In this document: positions 17,326 to 27,166 of the stretch, piece by piece
Numbering within the stretch: position 1 is the first letter of the stretch
Layout of the letters: the number at the start of each line of letters is the position of its first letter
Source: a bacterium
Lineage (GTDB): Bacteria > Pseudomonadota > Alphaproteobacteria > Rhodobacterales > Rhodobacteraceae
Assembly (NCBI GenBank): GCA_016124195.1
Contig: WGOE01000002.1
Coordinates: 434,001-498,000 of the forward strand
Reading direction: 5' to 3'
DNA: 64,000 nt
Made by a program: the position numbers and the translations under genes
Notes under the pieces: generated by a model
Databases searched by the model: none
Seen by the model: the letters and a program-made list of their open reading frames with translations, nothing else
What the model was told of the DNA's origin: nothing

Positions 17326-19107
17326 ATGAGCGTCGTCCATGATATCGGCGCTGCGGGCAGGTCCCGCGGCGCAATCGCGGCAGGGCCGGGACGGGTGCGC
17401 TGGCCCGATCTGGCCTCTGTGGTGATCTACGGCCTTTTTGCCGTGCTGATCGGGTTGCCCCTGCTGACGGTTCTGGTGCAGGCGGTGATCCCGGGCCTGT
17501 TTGATCCGTCGCATCCTGACTTTGCCCTGAACGCGGCGCCCTTGTTGCGTGCCTTCGGCAGCTTGCGGGTGGGCACTGCGGTTCTGCATTCGTTGCAGAT
17601 GGGGGCAGGGGTGGCCGTGCTGGCCACCACGCTCGGCGGACTGTTCGCCGTGCTGGTGCAGCGCTTTGACCTGCCGCTGCGGCCCTTGATCGTGACCGCG
17701 CCCTGGCTCGTCTTCCTCGTGCCCGGCTATCTCAAGGCGATGGCCTGGGTGCTTTTGATGTCGCACGGCGGCTATCTTGCGCAACTGGGACTGATGCCGC
17801 CGGGACTGGAAACGGCGTTCTTCGGCTTGGGCGGTCTGGTCTTCGTTCACACGCTCAGCCTGTTTCCCCTGGCGAGTTTCGTAATCGGCGGCGCGCTTGC
17901 GGGGCTTGGCAGCGATCTGGAGGATGCGGCGCGCCTGTCGGGCGCTTCGGTCTGGCGGGTCTGGCTTTCGGTCAACCTGCCGCTCTTGCGCCCCGCGATC
18001 ATGCTGTCCTGCATCGCGATCTTTGCCGAGGTCCTGTCGGATTTCGGCATGGCCACCACCATCGCGCGAACCGCCAATTTCGGTGTCCTGACCTATGGCA
18101 TCCATGCGGCGGCGAGCGACTATCCGGTGGATTTTCCCATGGCGGGCACGCAGGCGCTGATCCTGCTGAGCCTGATCCTCGCGGTCGTGGCGACAGAGCG
18201 CGCGGTGCGGCGCAAGGCCGACCCGCGGCTCATCTCGGGTCGCTCGCGCGGCGTGCGGCCTTACGCCTCGGGCCGGGGGCGCTGGATCGCCACGGGCCTT
18301 GCGCTGTCGATCGCGGTGCTGGCGCTGTATCTCCCCTTGGCCGCGATCCTGGTGCGCGCCTTTACCGCGACGCTGGGTCATGGGCTGGCCTGGTCGAACT
18401 TCACCCTTGCCAACATGGACAAGGCCCTGCAGGCCGGAGCCCCGGCGAGTGCTGCGCTGGCCCGTTCGCTCGTCTATGCCGGGATCACGGCGGTTCTGTC
18501 ATGCGGGGCGGCGCTGATCATCTGTGCCCGGCTGGATCGCGCAAGCGCCACCACGCGCGCCGCCGTAAGCGGGCTGGCCATCGGCAGCATCGCCATACCT
18601 GGCATCGTGCTGGGCTTTGGCTATATTCTGGTCTGGAACCGTCTGCCCGGCTTTCGCGACTGGGCCTTTCCGCACTACGGCGATGCCTCGTTGCTTGTGA
18701 CGGGGTATGTCGCGACGGCACTTCCCTATTGCCTTGTGGTGATCCTTTCGGCGGTCGGGCAACTGGCGCCCAGCCTTGGCGATGCCGCGCGGGTGCATGG
18801 GGCAGGGGCCACGGCCCGGCTGTTGCGGATCACGCTGCCGCTGGTTTTGTTGTCGGTGGTGACGGCCTTGCTTCTGAGCTTCATCCGCACCGTGTTCGAA
18901 CTGCCGATCTCGCAGCTTTTGGTGCCGCAAAGCGGCAGTCCGGTGCCGCCCTATGTGGTGCGCCTCCTCGGCCATGACGATGACGGGCCGGCGGCGGCCC
19001 TGTCGCTGGTGTCCATGGTCGTCGCTGGCGGCCTGGCCGCCGCGGTCTGGAGCCTCGCCCGCCGCCATTTGACATTCGGCGCAGCGCCGCAGAAAGGGTC
19101 CGCATGA
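17326..19107 (+). CDS. ABC transporter permease, fused double-domain (ferric-iron-like)
   Basis: This inner-membrane protein of 593 residues carries two complete permease domains in one chain, as in FbpB/HitB. Two EAA-type loops can be seen: LEDAARLSGASVWRVWLSVNLP near residue 200 and LGDAARVHGAGATARLLRITLP near residue 485, which contact the ATPase. The start ATG 17326 follows the binding-protein stop closely, and its stop overlaps the ATPase start as ATGA. A weak ribosome-binding site suggests coupling to the upstream gene. Confidence 0.9.
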   Translation: MSVVHDIGAAGRSRGAIAAGPGRVRWPDLASVVIYGLFAVLIGLPLLTVLVQAVIPGLFDPSHPDFALNAAPLLRAFGSLRVGTAVLHSLQMGAGVAVLATTLGGLFAVLVQRFDLPLRPLIVTAPWLVFLVPGYLKAMAWVLLMSHGGYLAQLGLMPPGLETAFFGLGGLVFVHTLSLFPLASFVIGGALAGLGSDLEDAARLSGASVWRVWLSVNLPLLRPAIMLSCIAIFAEVLSDFGMATTIARTANFGVLTYGIHAAASDYPVDFPMAGTQALILLSLILAVVATERAVRRKADPRLISGRSRGVRPYASGRGRWIATGLALSIAVLALYLPLAAILVRAFTATLGHGLAWSNFTLANMDKALQAGAPASAALARSLVYAGITAVLSCGAALIICARLDRASATTRAAVSGLAIGSIAIPGIVLGFGYILVWNRLPGFRDWAFPHYGDASLLVTGYVATALPYCLVVILSAVGQLAPSLGDAARVHGAGATARLLRITLPLVLLSVVTALLLSFIRTVFELPISQLLVPQSGSPVPPYVVRLLGHDDDGPAAALSLVSMVVAGGLAAAVWSLARRHLTFGAAPQKGSA

Positions 19108-20141
19108 CCTCCGCCCTGACCTGCAGCGGTGTTACCAAATCACTTGGTCGCCGTGTCATCCTGAACGCGCTGGACCTGTCGGTGCGCCCGGCGGAAGTCG
19201 TGGCGCTTCTGGGCGCCAGCGGTTCGGGCAAGACCACGCTTCTGCGGCTGATCGCGGGCCTTCTGATGCCGGACGCTGGCGAGATCACCTTGCAGGGCCG
19301 GGTGATCTGGTCGCCGCAGACCGTCGTCCCGGTGGAACGGCGCCAGATCGGCATGGTGTTTCAGGACTATGCGCTCTGGCCCCATATGACGGTCGAGGGC
19401 AATCTGTCCTTCGGCTTGCGCGCCCAGCGTCTGCCGGCGGCCGAGGCAAAGGCCCGCGTCGATCACGCGCTGGAGGTGACCCGCCTTGGCCCCCTGCGCG
19501 ACCGCCTGCCCGCCGCCCTTTCCGGTGGCCAGCAGCAGCGCGTGGCCATCGCCCGCTGCCTCGCCGCCCGGCCTGCGCTGATGCTGTTTGACGAGCCGCT
19601 CTCGAACCTCGACGCCGCCCTGCGCGAGGACATGCGTGTGGAGATGATGGAACTGGTCCGGCGCGAGGGCACGACGGTCGTCTATGTCACCCATGACCAG
19701 GCCGAGGCCATGGCCGTCACCGACCGCATCGCCGTGATGCGCGAGGGCGCCATCGCCCAGTTCGACACGCCCGAACGCATCTATGCCGCCCCCGCCGATG
19801 CCTTTGTCGCAAGCTTCATCGGGGGATTTTCGCTCTTGCCCGGTCAGGCCGGCGCGGGCCGCTTTCAGCCGCAGGTCGGCGCTTCCCTCATGACGGGCGG
19901 CGCGCTGAACGGTACGGCCCTGCTGGTCGTGCGCCCCGAAGACGCGCGCCCGGTGCAGGACCACCCCGCCACCAGCCTGACCGGCCGCGTGCTATCCGTG
20001 GCCTTTCAGGGGCGGTGCTGGCGGATTGCCGTGCAGATCGGCCCGACCCGGCTGCGCCTCGACTGGCCCGAGGCGGTTGCGGTCGGTTCCGATCTTGCCT
20101 TTTCCCTGCCGCCCGGGCGATGTGTTGTACTTGCCGCCTGA
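19104..20141 (+). CDS. ABC transporter ATP-binding protein (ferric-iron-like)
   Basis: The ATPase of 345 residues has Walker [10 protein letters not shown] (about residue 36), the signature [15 protein letters not shown], Walker [14 protein letters not shown] and the switch histidine in [12 protein letters not shown]-terminal TOBE-like regulatory region begins near residue 240. It energises import by the fused permease encoded immediately upstream, with which it overlaps by four bases. Length and order match FbpC/PotA-type importers. Confidence 0.93.
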   Translation: MTSALTCSGVTKSLGRRVILNALDLSVRPAEVVALLGASGSGKTTLLRLIAGLLMPDAGEITLQGRVIWSPQTVVPVERRQIGMVFQDYALWPHMTVEGNLSFGLRAQRLPAAEAKARVDHALEVTRLGPLRDRLPAALSGGQQQRVAIARCLAARPALMLFDEPLSNLDAALREDMRVEMMELVRREGTTVVYVTHDQAEAMAVTDRIAVMREGAIAQFDTPERIYAAPADAFVASFIGGFSLLPGQAGAGRFQPQVGASLMTGGALNGTALLVVRPEDARPVQDHPATSLTGRVLSVAFQGRCWRIAVQIGPTRLRLDWPEAVAVGSDLAFSLPPGRCVVLAA

Positions 20142-20160
20142 GCTTTCCAAAGGACATCCC

Positions 20161-20901
20161 ATGCTGTCACCTTCCGTCATCTCAACCGTCACGGCGGCCT
20201 TTCTGGGGTCTTTTGTCGAGGTGGTCGAGGCCTTCACCATCGTTCTGGCCGTCGGCATCACGCGGAGCTGGCGCCCGGCGCTGACCGGGGCCGCGCTGGC
20301 GCTGGCGCTGCTTGTCGTGCTGGTCCTGATCTTCGGGCCGCTTTTCGCGCTGATCCCGTTGCAGGCGCTGCAATTCGTGGTGGGGGTCCTGCTGTTGCTG
20401 TTCGGGATGCGCTGGCTCAGGAAGGCTATCCTGCGGTCGTCGGGCTTCATTCCGCTGCATGACGAGGCCAAGGCCTTCGCCGAGGAGACCGACCTTTTGA
20501 AACGCCAGGCCGCCGACACGCGCGCCGACCGTCTGGCCATGCTTGCCGCCTTCAAGGCGGTCCTTCTGGAGGGCGTCGAGGTGGTCTTCATCGTCATCGC
20601 CACCGGCACCGCGCATGGGCTGACCTTTTACGCGGGGCTGGGGGCGCTGGCGGCGGTGGTCCTGGTGCTGCTGATCGGCCTGATGGTGCACAGGCCCTTG
20701 ACGCAAGTGCCGGAAAACGCGCTAAAATTCGCGGTGGGTCTGATGCTGACCGCCTTCGGCATCTTCTGGACGGGCGAGGGGCTGGGTGCGGCTTGGCCGG
20801 GCGCGGACCTCACATTGCCGGGGCTGCTGGTGATCCTGGGCGCGGCCTCGGCGCTGGCGGTCAAGATGAAACGGGACACGCTGCAAGGAGCGCTGCAATG
20901 A
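20161..20901 (+). CDS. COG4280-like membrane protein with duplicated E-x-x-E motifs
   Basis: This is a 246-residue polytopic membrane protein with about six helices in two related halves. Each half opens with a helix bearing paired glutamates: FVEVVEAF (E20, E23) and LLEGVEVVF (E137, E140). The second resembles the REGLE iron-binding motif of FTR1 permeases. A charged cytoplasmic-looking loop (residues 100-125) joins the halves. It follows the ABC operon by 19 bp and overlaps the next small gene as ATGA, so it is probably co-transcribed with the importer. A cation-handling function is my inference; the family is uncharacterised. Confidence 0.7.
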   Translation: MLSPSVISTVTAAFLGSFVEVVEAFTIVLAVGITRSWRPALTGAALALALLVVLVLIFGPLFALIPLQALQFVVGVLLLLFGMRWLRKAILRSSGFIPLHDEAKAFAEETDLLKRQAADTRADRLAMLAAFKAVLLEGVEVVFIVIATGTAHGLTFYAGLGALAAVVLVLLIGLMVHRPLTQVPENALKFAVGLMLTAFGIFWTGEGLGAAWPGADLTLPGLLVILGAASALAVKMKRDTLQGALQ

Positions 20902-21107
20902 ACCTGATACGCCTGATCTGGGATGAACTCATCGGCATGTTCATCGACGACGGGGCCTTGGCCACGCAGGTGGCACTTCTGGTGGCGCTGGTCACGCTTG
21001 CCGTCAAGGTGGCGCAGGTGCCGCCGCTTTGGGCCGCATCCCTCCTGATCCCCGGCTGCGTGGCCATCCTTGGCGCGAGCGTGATGCGCGCTGCCAGGAA
21101 GGGCTGA
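20898..21107 (+). CDS. Small two-helix membrane protein
   Basis: The product is 69 residues with a short amphipathic N-terminus (MNLIRLIWDELIGMFIDD) and two hydrophobic helices (ATQVALLVALVTLAV and LWAASLLIPGCVAILGASV). It begins inside the stop of the E-x-x-E membrane protein gene (ATGA) and is the last gene of the operon. The pairing suggests a subunit or stabiliser of that protein. I do not recognise the family. Confidence 0.72.
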   Translation: MNLIRLIWDELIGMFIDDGALATQVALLVALVTLAVKVAQVPPLWAASLLIPGCVAILGASVMRAARKG

Positions 21108-21191
21108 GCCCGCAGCCAGGCGATGCGCATTGGGGTGGTGTCTGCCTGTATCAGAAGCTAGCCTCCCCGCCAAACTGGATGGAGGTGTCAC

Positions 21192-22172
<981 letters not shown>

Positions 22173-22215
22173 CCGGGCCCGACACTGATTTACGCATGAT
22201 GGAAAGGACGACAGC

Positions 22216-23052
22216 ATGACCCATCCCGCATTCGCCAAGGGCCGCACCGCGGTCATCACCGGGGCCGCATCGGGCATAGGCTTTGCCGCGGCCGAGGCGG
22301 CGGCTGGCTTTGGCATGGGCGTTCTGATGATCGACCTGCCCGGCCCGGCGCTGGAGGCCGCGGCCGAGCGTCTGGCCGCCACGGGCGCCACGGTCTGGGC
22401 GCAGGGGGCCGATGTCTCGGACCTTTCGGCGCTGGAGATGATCGCCGCCGCCGCGGTCGACCTGCCGCCGGTGACCTTCCTGATGAACAACGCCGGCATC
22501 CAGCCGGCCTCCTCCACCCTGGGCGGGGCCAGGGTCTGGAGCCGGATTCTGGGTGTGAACCTCTGGGGGGTGATCCATGGCACCATGGCCTTTTCCGCGG
22601 GCATGATGGCGCATGGCGAGCCGGCGCTGATCGTCAACACCGGGTCGAAACAGGGCATCACCACGCCACCCGGCAATCCGGCCTATAACGTGTCGAAAGC
22701 CGGGGTGAAATCCTATACCGAGACGCTGGCGCATGAATTGCGCAACACCGAAGGCTGCAAGGTCACGGCCCATCTGATGATCCCGGGCTGGGTCCACACG
22801 CCCCTCACCGCGCCGCCGGGCTCGCCCAAGCCGGCCGGGGCCTGGTTGCCCGCGCAGGCGGTGGAGTTCATGCTGGCAAGCCTTGACCGGGGCGATTTCT
22901 ACATCCTCTGCCCGGACAACGACGTGCCGCGTGCGCTTGATGAAAAGCGCATCGCCTGGGCTGCGGGCGACATCATCCACAATCGTCCCGCCCTGTCGCG
23001 CTGGCATCCCGACCATGCCGAGGCCTTCAAGGCGCATCTGGCCAGGGACTGA
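22216..23052 (+). CDS. Short-chain dehydrogenase/reductase
   Basis: The 278-residue Rossmann protein has the cofactor motif TGAASGIG (about residues 17-24), NNAG near residue 92, the catalytic serine in NTGSKQG and the YxxxK pair in AYNVSKAG near residue 157. The substrate is unknown. The C-terminal part after residue 200 is less typical. AAAGGACGAC upstream supplies a ribosome-binding site. Confidence 0.92.
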   Translation: MTHPAFAKGRTAVITGAASGIGFAAAEAAAGFGMGVLMIDLPGPALEAAAERLAATGATVWAQGADVSDLSALEMIAAAAVDLPPVTFLMNNAGIQPASSTLGGARVWSRILGVNLWGVIHGTMAFSAGMMAHGEPALIVNTGSKQGITTPPGNPAYNVSKAGVKSYTETLAHELRNTEGCKVTAHLMIPGWVHTPLTAPPGSPKPAGAWLPAQAVEFMLASLDRGDFYILCPDNDVPRALDEKRIAWAAGDIIHNRPALSRWHPDHAEAFKAHLARD

Positions 23053-23133
23053 TCCCGCGCGTCAAAGGAGCCGCCCCTTGCGGCAGGGGGCGGAAGCGGC
23101 TAATCGGGCAGGCTTTCCAGACCGGGGCCGCCC

Positions 23134-24393
23134 ATGTCCAACGCCACGCTTGCCATCGACTTTGGCACTTCGAATTCGGCCGCAGCCATTGTGGAGGATG
23201 GCAAGGTGCGTCGCCTCGCCTTGGAGAGCGACGCCGATACCGTGCCCACGGCAGTCTTCTTTCCCGGCGACCGCGCACCGATGCGGATCGGGATTGCCGC
23301 GGCCACGGCCCTGATCTCGGGGGAGGAGGGGCGCTACATGCGCGCGCTCAAAAGCGTGCTGGGCACCAGCCTTATGCACGAGGCGCGCGTGATTGGCGGC
23401 AAGCGGCGCAGCCTGTCCGACATCGTCGCAGCCTTTCTGGCCGAGGTCAAACAGCGCGCCGAGGCCGTCGCTGGCCGCCGGTTCACCCGCGCCCTGTCGG
23501 GCCGGCCGGTGCATTTTCACACCGCTGACCTCGCGCGCGATGCCAAGGCCGAGGCTGACCTGCGCGCCTGCTATCTGGCCGCAGGCTTCGAGACGGTCGA
23601 TTTTCTCTTTGAACCCGAGGCCGCCGCGCTGGCCACGCATGGTCTGGGCCGGGCCGGCGCCACCGGGCTGATCTTTGACATCGGCGGCGGCACGTCGGAC
23701 TTTTCGGTCTTCCGGGTCGAGGCCGGTCAGGTGCGCATCCTGGCCAGCCACGGCATCCGTCTGGGCGGCACGGATTTCGATCATGCCGTCTCGATGGCGC
23801 ATGCCATGCCGCGGCTTGGCTATGGCGGCGAGCTGCGGCGCGAGATGGGTTCGGGGCATTTGCCGGTGCCCAATCACCTTTACGTCGACCTTTCGACCTG
23901 GGCCAAGATCCCCTTCCTTTACACGCCCGAAACCCGGGCCGAGGTGGCCAAGATGGTCAGGCTGGCCGTCAAGCCGCGCCTCATGCGCCGGCTCGCCACG
24001 GTCTTGCAGAACGAACTGGGCCACGACCTGGCCTTTGCGGTCGAACGCGGCAAGATCAATGCCAATGCCGGCCGCGAAGGGGCCCGCATCCGGATGGAGC
24101 GGATCGAGCCCGATCTGGCCGTGGCCGTGACACCCGCCTCACTGGACGCGGCGCTGGCGCGCTACCGCGCGCCGCTGCGTGAAGCTGCCCTGCAGACCTG
24201 TCAGATGGCCGGCGTTCCGCCCGAGGCGATCGGCACGGTGGTTCTGGTCGGCGGATCAAGCCTGATGGCCATGGTGGCAGCCGAGGCGCAGACGCTTTGC
24301 CCCAACGCCAGCCTGCGGAATTCGGACCCTTTCACCGCGGTGGTGGACGGTCTGGCACTGGCCACCCATCTGCCGCAGTTCGCGCGGGCCTGA
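23134..24393 (+). CDS. Hsp70-like protein of the YegD class (no substrate-binding domain)
   Basis: At 419 residues it holds only the actin-like ATPase domain. Phosphate-1 is AIDFGTSNSAAAI at the N-terminus, phosphate-2 is GLIFDIGGGTSDFSVF near residue 180, and the adenosine motif is TVVLVGGSSLM near residue 370. DnaK is about 640 residues because of its peptide-binding domain, which is absent here. YegD-like proteins are putative chaperones of unknown substrate. No GrpE or DnaJ gene adjoins it. Confidence 0.88.
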   Translation: MSNATLAIDFGTSNSAAAIVEDGKVRRLALESDADTVPTAVFFPGDRAPMRIGIAAATALISGEEGRYMRALKSVLGTSLMHEARVIGGKRRSLSDIVAAFLAEVKQRAEAVAGRRFTRALSGRPVHFHTADLARDAKAEADLRACYLAAGFETVDFLFEPEAAALATHGLGRAGATGLIFDIGGGTSDFSVFRVEAGQVRILASHGIRLGGTDFDHAVSMAHAMPRLGYGGELRREMGSGHLPVPNHLYVDLSTWAKIPFLYTPETRAEVAKMVRLAVKPRLMRRLATVLQNELGHDLAFAVERGKINANAGREGARIRMERIEPDLAVAVTPASLDAALARYRAPLREAALQTCQMAGVPPEAIGTVVLVGGSSLMAMVAAEAQTLCPNASLRNSDPFTAVVDGLALATHLPQFARA

Positions 24394-24526
24394 GCCGCCC
24401 TGTCCCGATCTTTGCCGCGTCCTATTTGCCGCAGTGTTGCAGATTGGCGATAGGCAATGCGTTCCTGATTCGTTAACATTTTCGCACAAGACGACAAACA
24501 CCAAGAAACGAGCAGGCAGGACAGGC

Positions 24527-25597
24527 ATGCAAACGGGCTCCAAGGGCACGTTCGTCATTTCCTGGTCACAGACAGAAACGGATGGCGTGGCCTCCGCGCC
24601 GCTGGACCTTGTCGCGGTCGGCGCCCCGTGGCGCTGGCATGGCAGGGCGCTGCGGCTGGACGGACCGCAGGACATGCTGCGTCTGGATGGGGCGGAAGGA
24701 TTGGCAGAGATGCGGCGCAGGGCCGCGCGCGTCGTGCGGCGGCTGATCGGCCCCGTTGCCGGACAGCCCTTGGCCGATGAGAGAGAGGACCTCGGCGCCA
24801 CCCCGCCAAGCGACCAGAGCTTCATCGTGACGGATGGTCATGACGCCTACCAGATCGCCCTCGTGAGGGTAGCCGACAGCGGGGTGTTGCTGGCGCTGGT
24901 CTCGGGCGCCCTGCCGCCAAGGGACCGCGACCTTTGGGTGATGGGGACGGCCATCGACCTTTCGCGCCTGATGAGGCCTGCGACAGAGGCCCGCGGCATG
25001 ATCTGCTTCACGCCCGGCACCTGGATCGCCACGCCCTTCGGCCAGCGCCGGATCGAGGCCCTGCGCCCCGGTGACAGCGTGCTGACCCGTGACAATGGGG
25101 TGCAGCCGGTCCTGTGGCTCGGCCATCGTCGCCTGAGCGGCGCGCGGCTTCATGCCATGCCGCATCTGCGCCCGATCCGGTTTCGCCAGGGGGCGCTGGG
25201 GCGCGACCGTCCGGCGCCCGACCTTGTGGTCAGCCCGCAGCACCGGATGCTGCTCAAAGGGCGCGCGGCGCAGGCGCTGTTCAACACCGACGAAGTGCTG
25301 GTCGCCGCAGCGGATCTGGTCAACGACACCAGCATCCGCGTGGACCGGCTGCTGCGCGAAGTGACCTATCTTCATGCGCTTTTGCCGCAGCACAACGTGA
25401 TCTGGGCCAATGGGCTGGAGACCGAAAGCTTCCATCCGGCCCGGGCGGCGCCGGATTCGGTCGATCCCGGGCAGCGGGACGACCTTCTGCGCCTTTTGCC
25501 ACACCTGCGACGCAACCCGCAGACCTATGGCGAATATGCCCGCCGCGCTCTGTCGGCATCAGAGGCCGCGATCCTGCGCCATGAGATGACGCTTTAG
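24527..25597 (+). CDS. Hint (Hedgehog/intein) domain protein
   Basis: The protein of 356 residues has an N-terminal region of no clear family and then a Hint domain beginning near residue 160 at ICFTPGTWIATPFGQRRIEALRPGDSVLTRDNG, with the cysteine nucleophile position, followed by DLVVSPQHRMLL and HNVIWANGLETESFHP. Rhodobacteraceae encode many such proteins, often fused to exported repeats; here no exported domain or signal peptide is visible. It may autoprocess. The start ATG 24527 has AGGACAGG upstream. Confidence 0.85.
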   Translation: MQTGSKGTFVISWSQTETDGVASAPLDLVAVGAPWRWHGRALRLDGPQDMLRLDGAEGLAEMRRRAARVVRRLIGPVAGQPLADEREDLGATPPSDQSFIVTDGHDAYQIALVRVADSGVLLALVSGALPPRDRDLWVMGTAIDLSRLMRPATEARGMICFTPGTWIATPFGQRRIEALRPGDSVLTRDNGVQPVLWLGHRRLSGARLHAMPHLRPIRFRQGALGRDRPAPDLVVSPQHRMLLKGRAAQALFNTDEVLVAAADLVNDTSIRVDRLLREVTYLHALLPQHNVIWANGLETESFHPARAAPDSVDPGQRDDLLRLLPHLRRNPQTYGEYARRALSASEAAILRHEMTL

Positions 25598-25603
25598 AGC
25601 CTG

Positions 25604-25631
25604 TTGACTCCCGCGCCTCGGCCTGTATAAG
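25604..25631 (+). promoter_or_regulatory. rpsD promoter
   Basis: TTGACT (25604-25609) and TATAAG (25626-25631) are separated by 16 bases, a good sigma-70 match in otherwise GC-rich DNA. Transcription should start near 25637, giving a leader of about 165 bases before rpsD. Confidence 0.65.
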
Positions 25632-25641
25632 CCGCCGCAGT

Positions 25642-25769
25642 CCCGGAAGAAATTCCGGGGCTTTTCATTGGTGTTGGTGGCCCTCGCAAGAGGATGCCTG
25701 TCGGGTCGCAAGGCCAAAGGACAACGCCCTTTCGTAGCGCTCCGAGGCGCGGAAGGCCTGAACCTTCCG
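25642..25769 (+). promoter_or_regulatory. Structured 5' leader of rpsD
   Basis: Three stems are visible. CCCGGAA/TTCCGGG (25642-25659) has a GAAA tetraloop; CCTC/GAGG (25682-25693) has a GCAA tetraloop; CGGAAGG/CCTTCCG (25750-25769) has a six-base loop. Both tetraloops are of the stable GNRA kind. S4 represses its own synthesis through mRNA structures in other bacteria, so an autoregulatory leader is plausible. The first stem is followed by GCTTTTC and could also act as a weak terminator. Confidence 0.45.
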
Positions 25770-25802
25770 GACTGGCCGACAGAGCAACAAAGGAGATCAG
25801 CC

Positions 25803-26423
25803 GTGACCAAGCGCACGTCTGCCAAGTACAAGATCGACCGCCGCATGGGCGAAAACATCTGGGGTCGTCCGAAGTCCCCGGTGAACAAGCGGGAATACGG
25901 CCCCGGCCAGCACGGCCAGCGTCGCAAGAACAAACTGTCCGATTTCGGCACTCAGCTGCGCGCCAAGCAAAAGCTCAAGGGCTATTATGGCGACCTGACC
26001 GAAAAGCAGTTCCGCAAGATCTATTCGGATGCCGAACGCCAGCGTGGCGACACAGGCGAGGCGCTGATCGGTCTGCTGGAGCGTCGTCTGGATGCGATCG
26101 TCTACCGCGCCAAGCTGGTGCCGACCGTTTTCGCCGCCCGCCAGTTCGTCAACCACGGCCATGTCAACGTGAACGGCAAGCCGGTCAACATCGCATCCTA
26201 CCGCGTGAACGAGGGCGACGTGATCGAAGTGCGCCAGAAGTCCAAGCAGATGGCCGCCATCACCGAAGCCCTGGCTTTGACCGAGCGCGACATTCCCGAC
26301 TATGTCGAAGTGGACCAGCAAAAGCTGATCGTGAAGTTCGTGCGCACCCCGATGCTGGGTGACGTGCCCTATCCGGTCAAGATGGAACCGAACCTCGTCG
26401 TCGAATACTACGCCAAGAACTGA
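25803..26423 (+). CDS. rpsD: 30S ribosomal protein S4
   Basis: The 206-residue primary 16S rRNA-binding protein begins [15 protein letters not shown] and contains the S4 RNA-binding domain ([17 protein letters not shown] to [19 protein letters not shown]). The start is a GTG at 25803, directly after the ribosome-binding site AGGAGA at 25790-25795. The gene stands alone as in other alphaproteobacteria and ends in a strong terminator. Confidence 0.98.
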   Translation: MTKRTSAKYKIDRRMGENIWGRPKSPVNKREYGPGQHGQRRKNKLSDFGTQLRAKQKLKGYYGDLTEKQFRKIYSDAERQRGDTGEALIGLLERRLDAIVYRAKLVPTVFAARQFVNHGHVNVNGKPVNIASYRVNEGDVIEVRQKSKQMAAITEALALTERDIPDYVEVDQQKLIVKFVRTPMLGDVPYPVKMEPNLVVEYYAKN

Positions 26424-26447
26424 TCCCGGCCATTACAGGCCGGCCAG

Positions 26448-26474
26448 AAAGGCCCGCCGGTTGGCGGGCCTTTT
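26448..26474 (+). terminator. Rho-independent terminator of rpsD
   Basis: GGCCCGCC (26451-26458) and GGCGGGCC (26463-26470) form an 8-bp stem with a GGTT loop, flanked by AAA and TTTT. Confidence 0.92.
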
Positions 26475-26516
26475 CCGTTAAAGTCCCTTTGACCCTGAAA
26501 AGCCAAGGAGCGCACG

Positions 26517-27068
26517 ATGCCGACACCGAAACGCAAGGGCAGCCTCTACGCCGCAGAAAAAGGTTTCGAACAATTTCTGTTCGCCTCACGCTGGTTGATG
26601 GCGCCGATGTATCTTTGCCTGGTGATCTCGCTGGGCATGCTGACCGTGATCTTCGTGCGCGAAACCGCCCAGGTTCTGCCCCATGTCCTGGAAATGTCGG
26701 TGGACGAAGGCATCCTGTCGATCCTGTCGCTGATCGACATGTCCTTCGCGGCCAACCTGATGCTGGTGGTGATCTTTTCGGGCTACGAGAACTTCGTCTC
26801 CAAGCTCGATCTGGAGGATGTCACCGACCGGCCGTCCTGGATGGGCAAGGTGGATTTCTCGGGCCTGAAGATGAAGCTGATCGCCTCGATCGTCGCGATC
26901 TCGGGGATCCATCTGTTGAAGGTCTTCATGGAACTGGGACCGAACAACGCCCATCCCATCGACCTCGACACTTTGCGCTACATGGTGATCATCCATCTGG
27001 CCTTCGTGCTGTCGGGCGTGCTGCTGGCGCTGATGGACTGGCTGTCTTCGCGCGCGCCGGCGCATTAG
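26517..27068 (+). CDS. UPF0114 (YqhA/TIGR00645) family membrane protein
   Basis: This is a 183-residue inner-membrane protein with four helices: WLMAPMYLCLVISLGML, SLIDMSFAANLMLVVIF, LIASIVAISGIHLL and MVIIHLAFVLSGVLLAL. The opening EKGFEQFLFASRW is diagnostic of the family. The function is unknown. It begins 42 bp after the rpsD terminator and appears monocistronic. Confidence 0.9.
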   Translation: MPTPKRKGSLYAAEKGFEQFLFASRWLMAPMYLCLVISLGMLTVIFVRETAQVLPHVLEMSVDEGILSILSLIDMSFAANLMLVVIFSGYENFVSKLDLEDVTDRPSWMGKVDFSGLKMKLIASIVAISGIHLLKVFMELGPNNAHPIDLDTLRYMVIIHLAFVLSGVLLALMDWLSSRAPAH

Positions 27069-27166
27069 GGCCTGCCGGTCCGGGCCTGTGATCTCCCAGG
27101 GGCGGGAATAGGGCTAGCCTAAGCCGCCCCCCGCGACTAGAAAGCCCCGGAGAATTGGAGGCCTAT

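Noticed and set aside
25642-25666. Hairpin plus GCTTTTC as a terminator of the Hint-domain gene
   Set aside because: It lies downstream of a good rpsD promoter, so a strong terminator there would block rpsD; treated as a leader stem instead.
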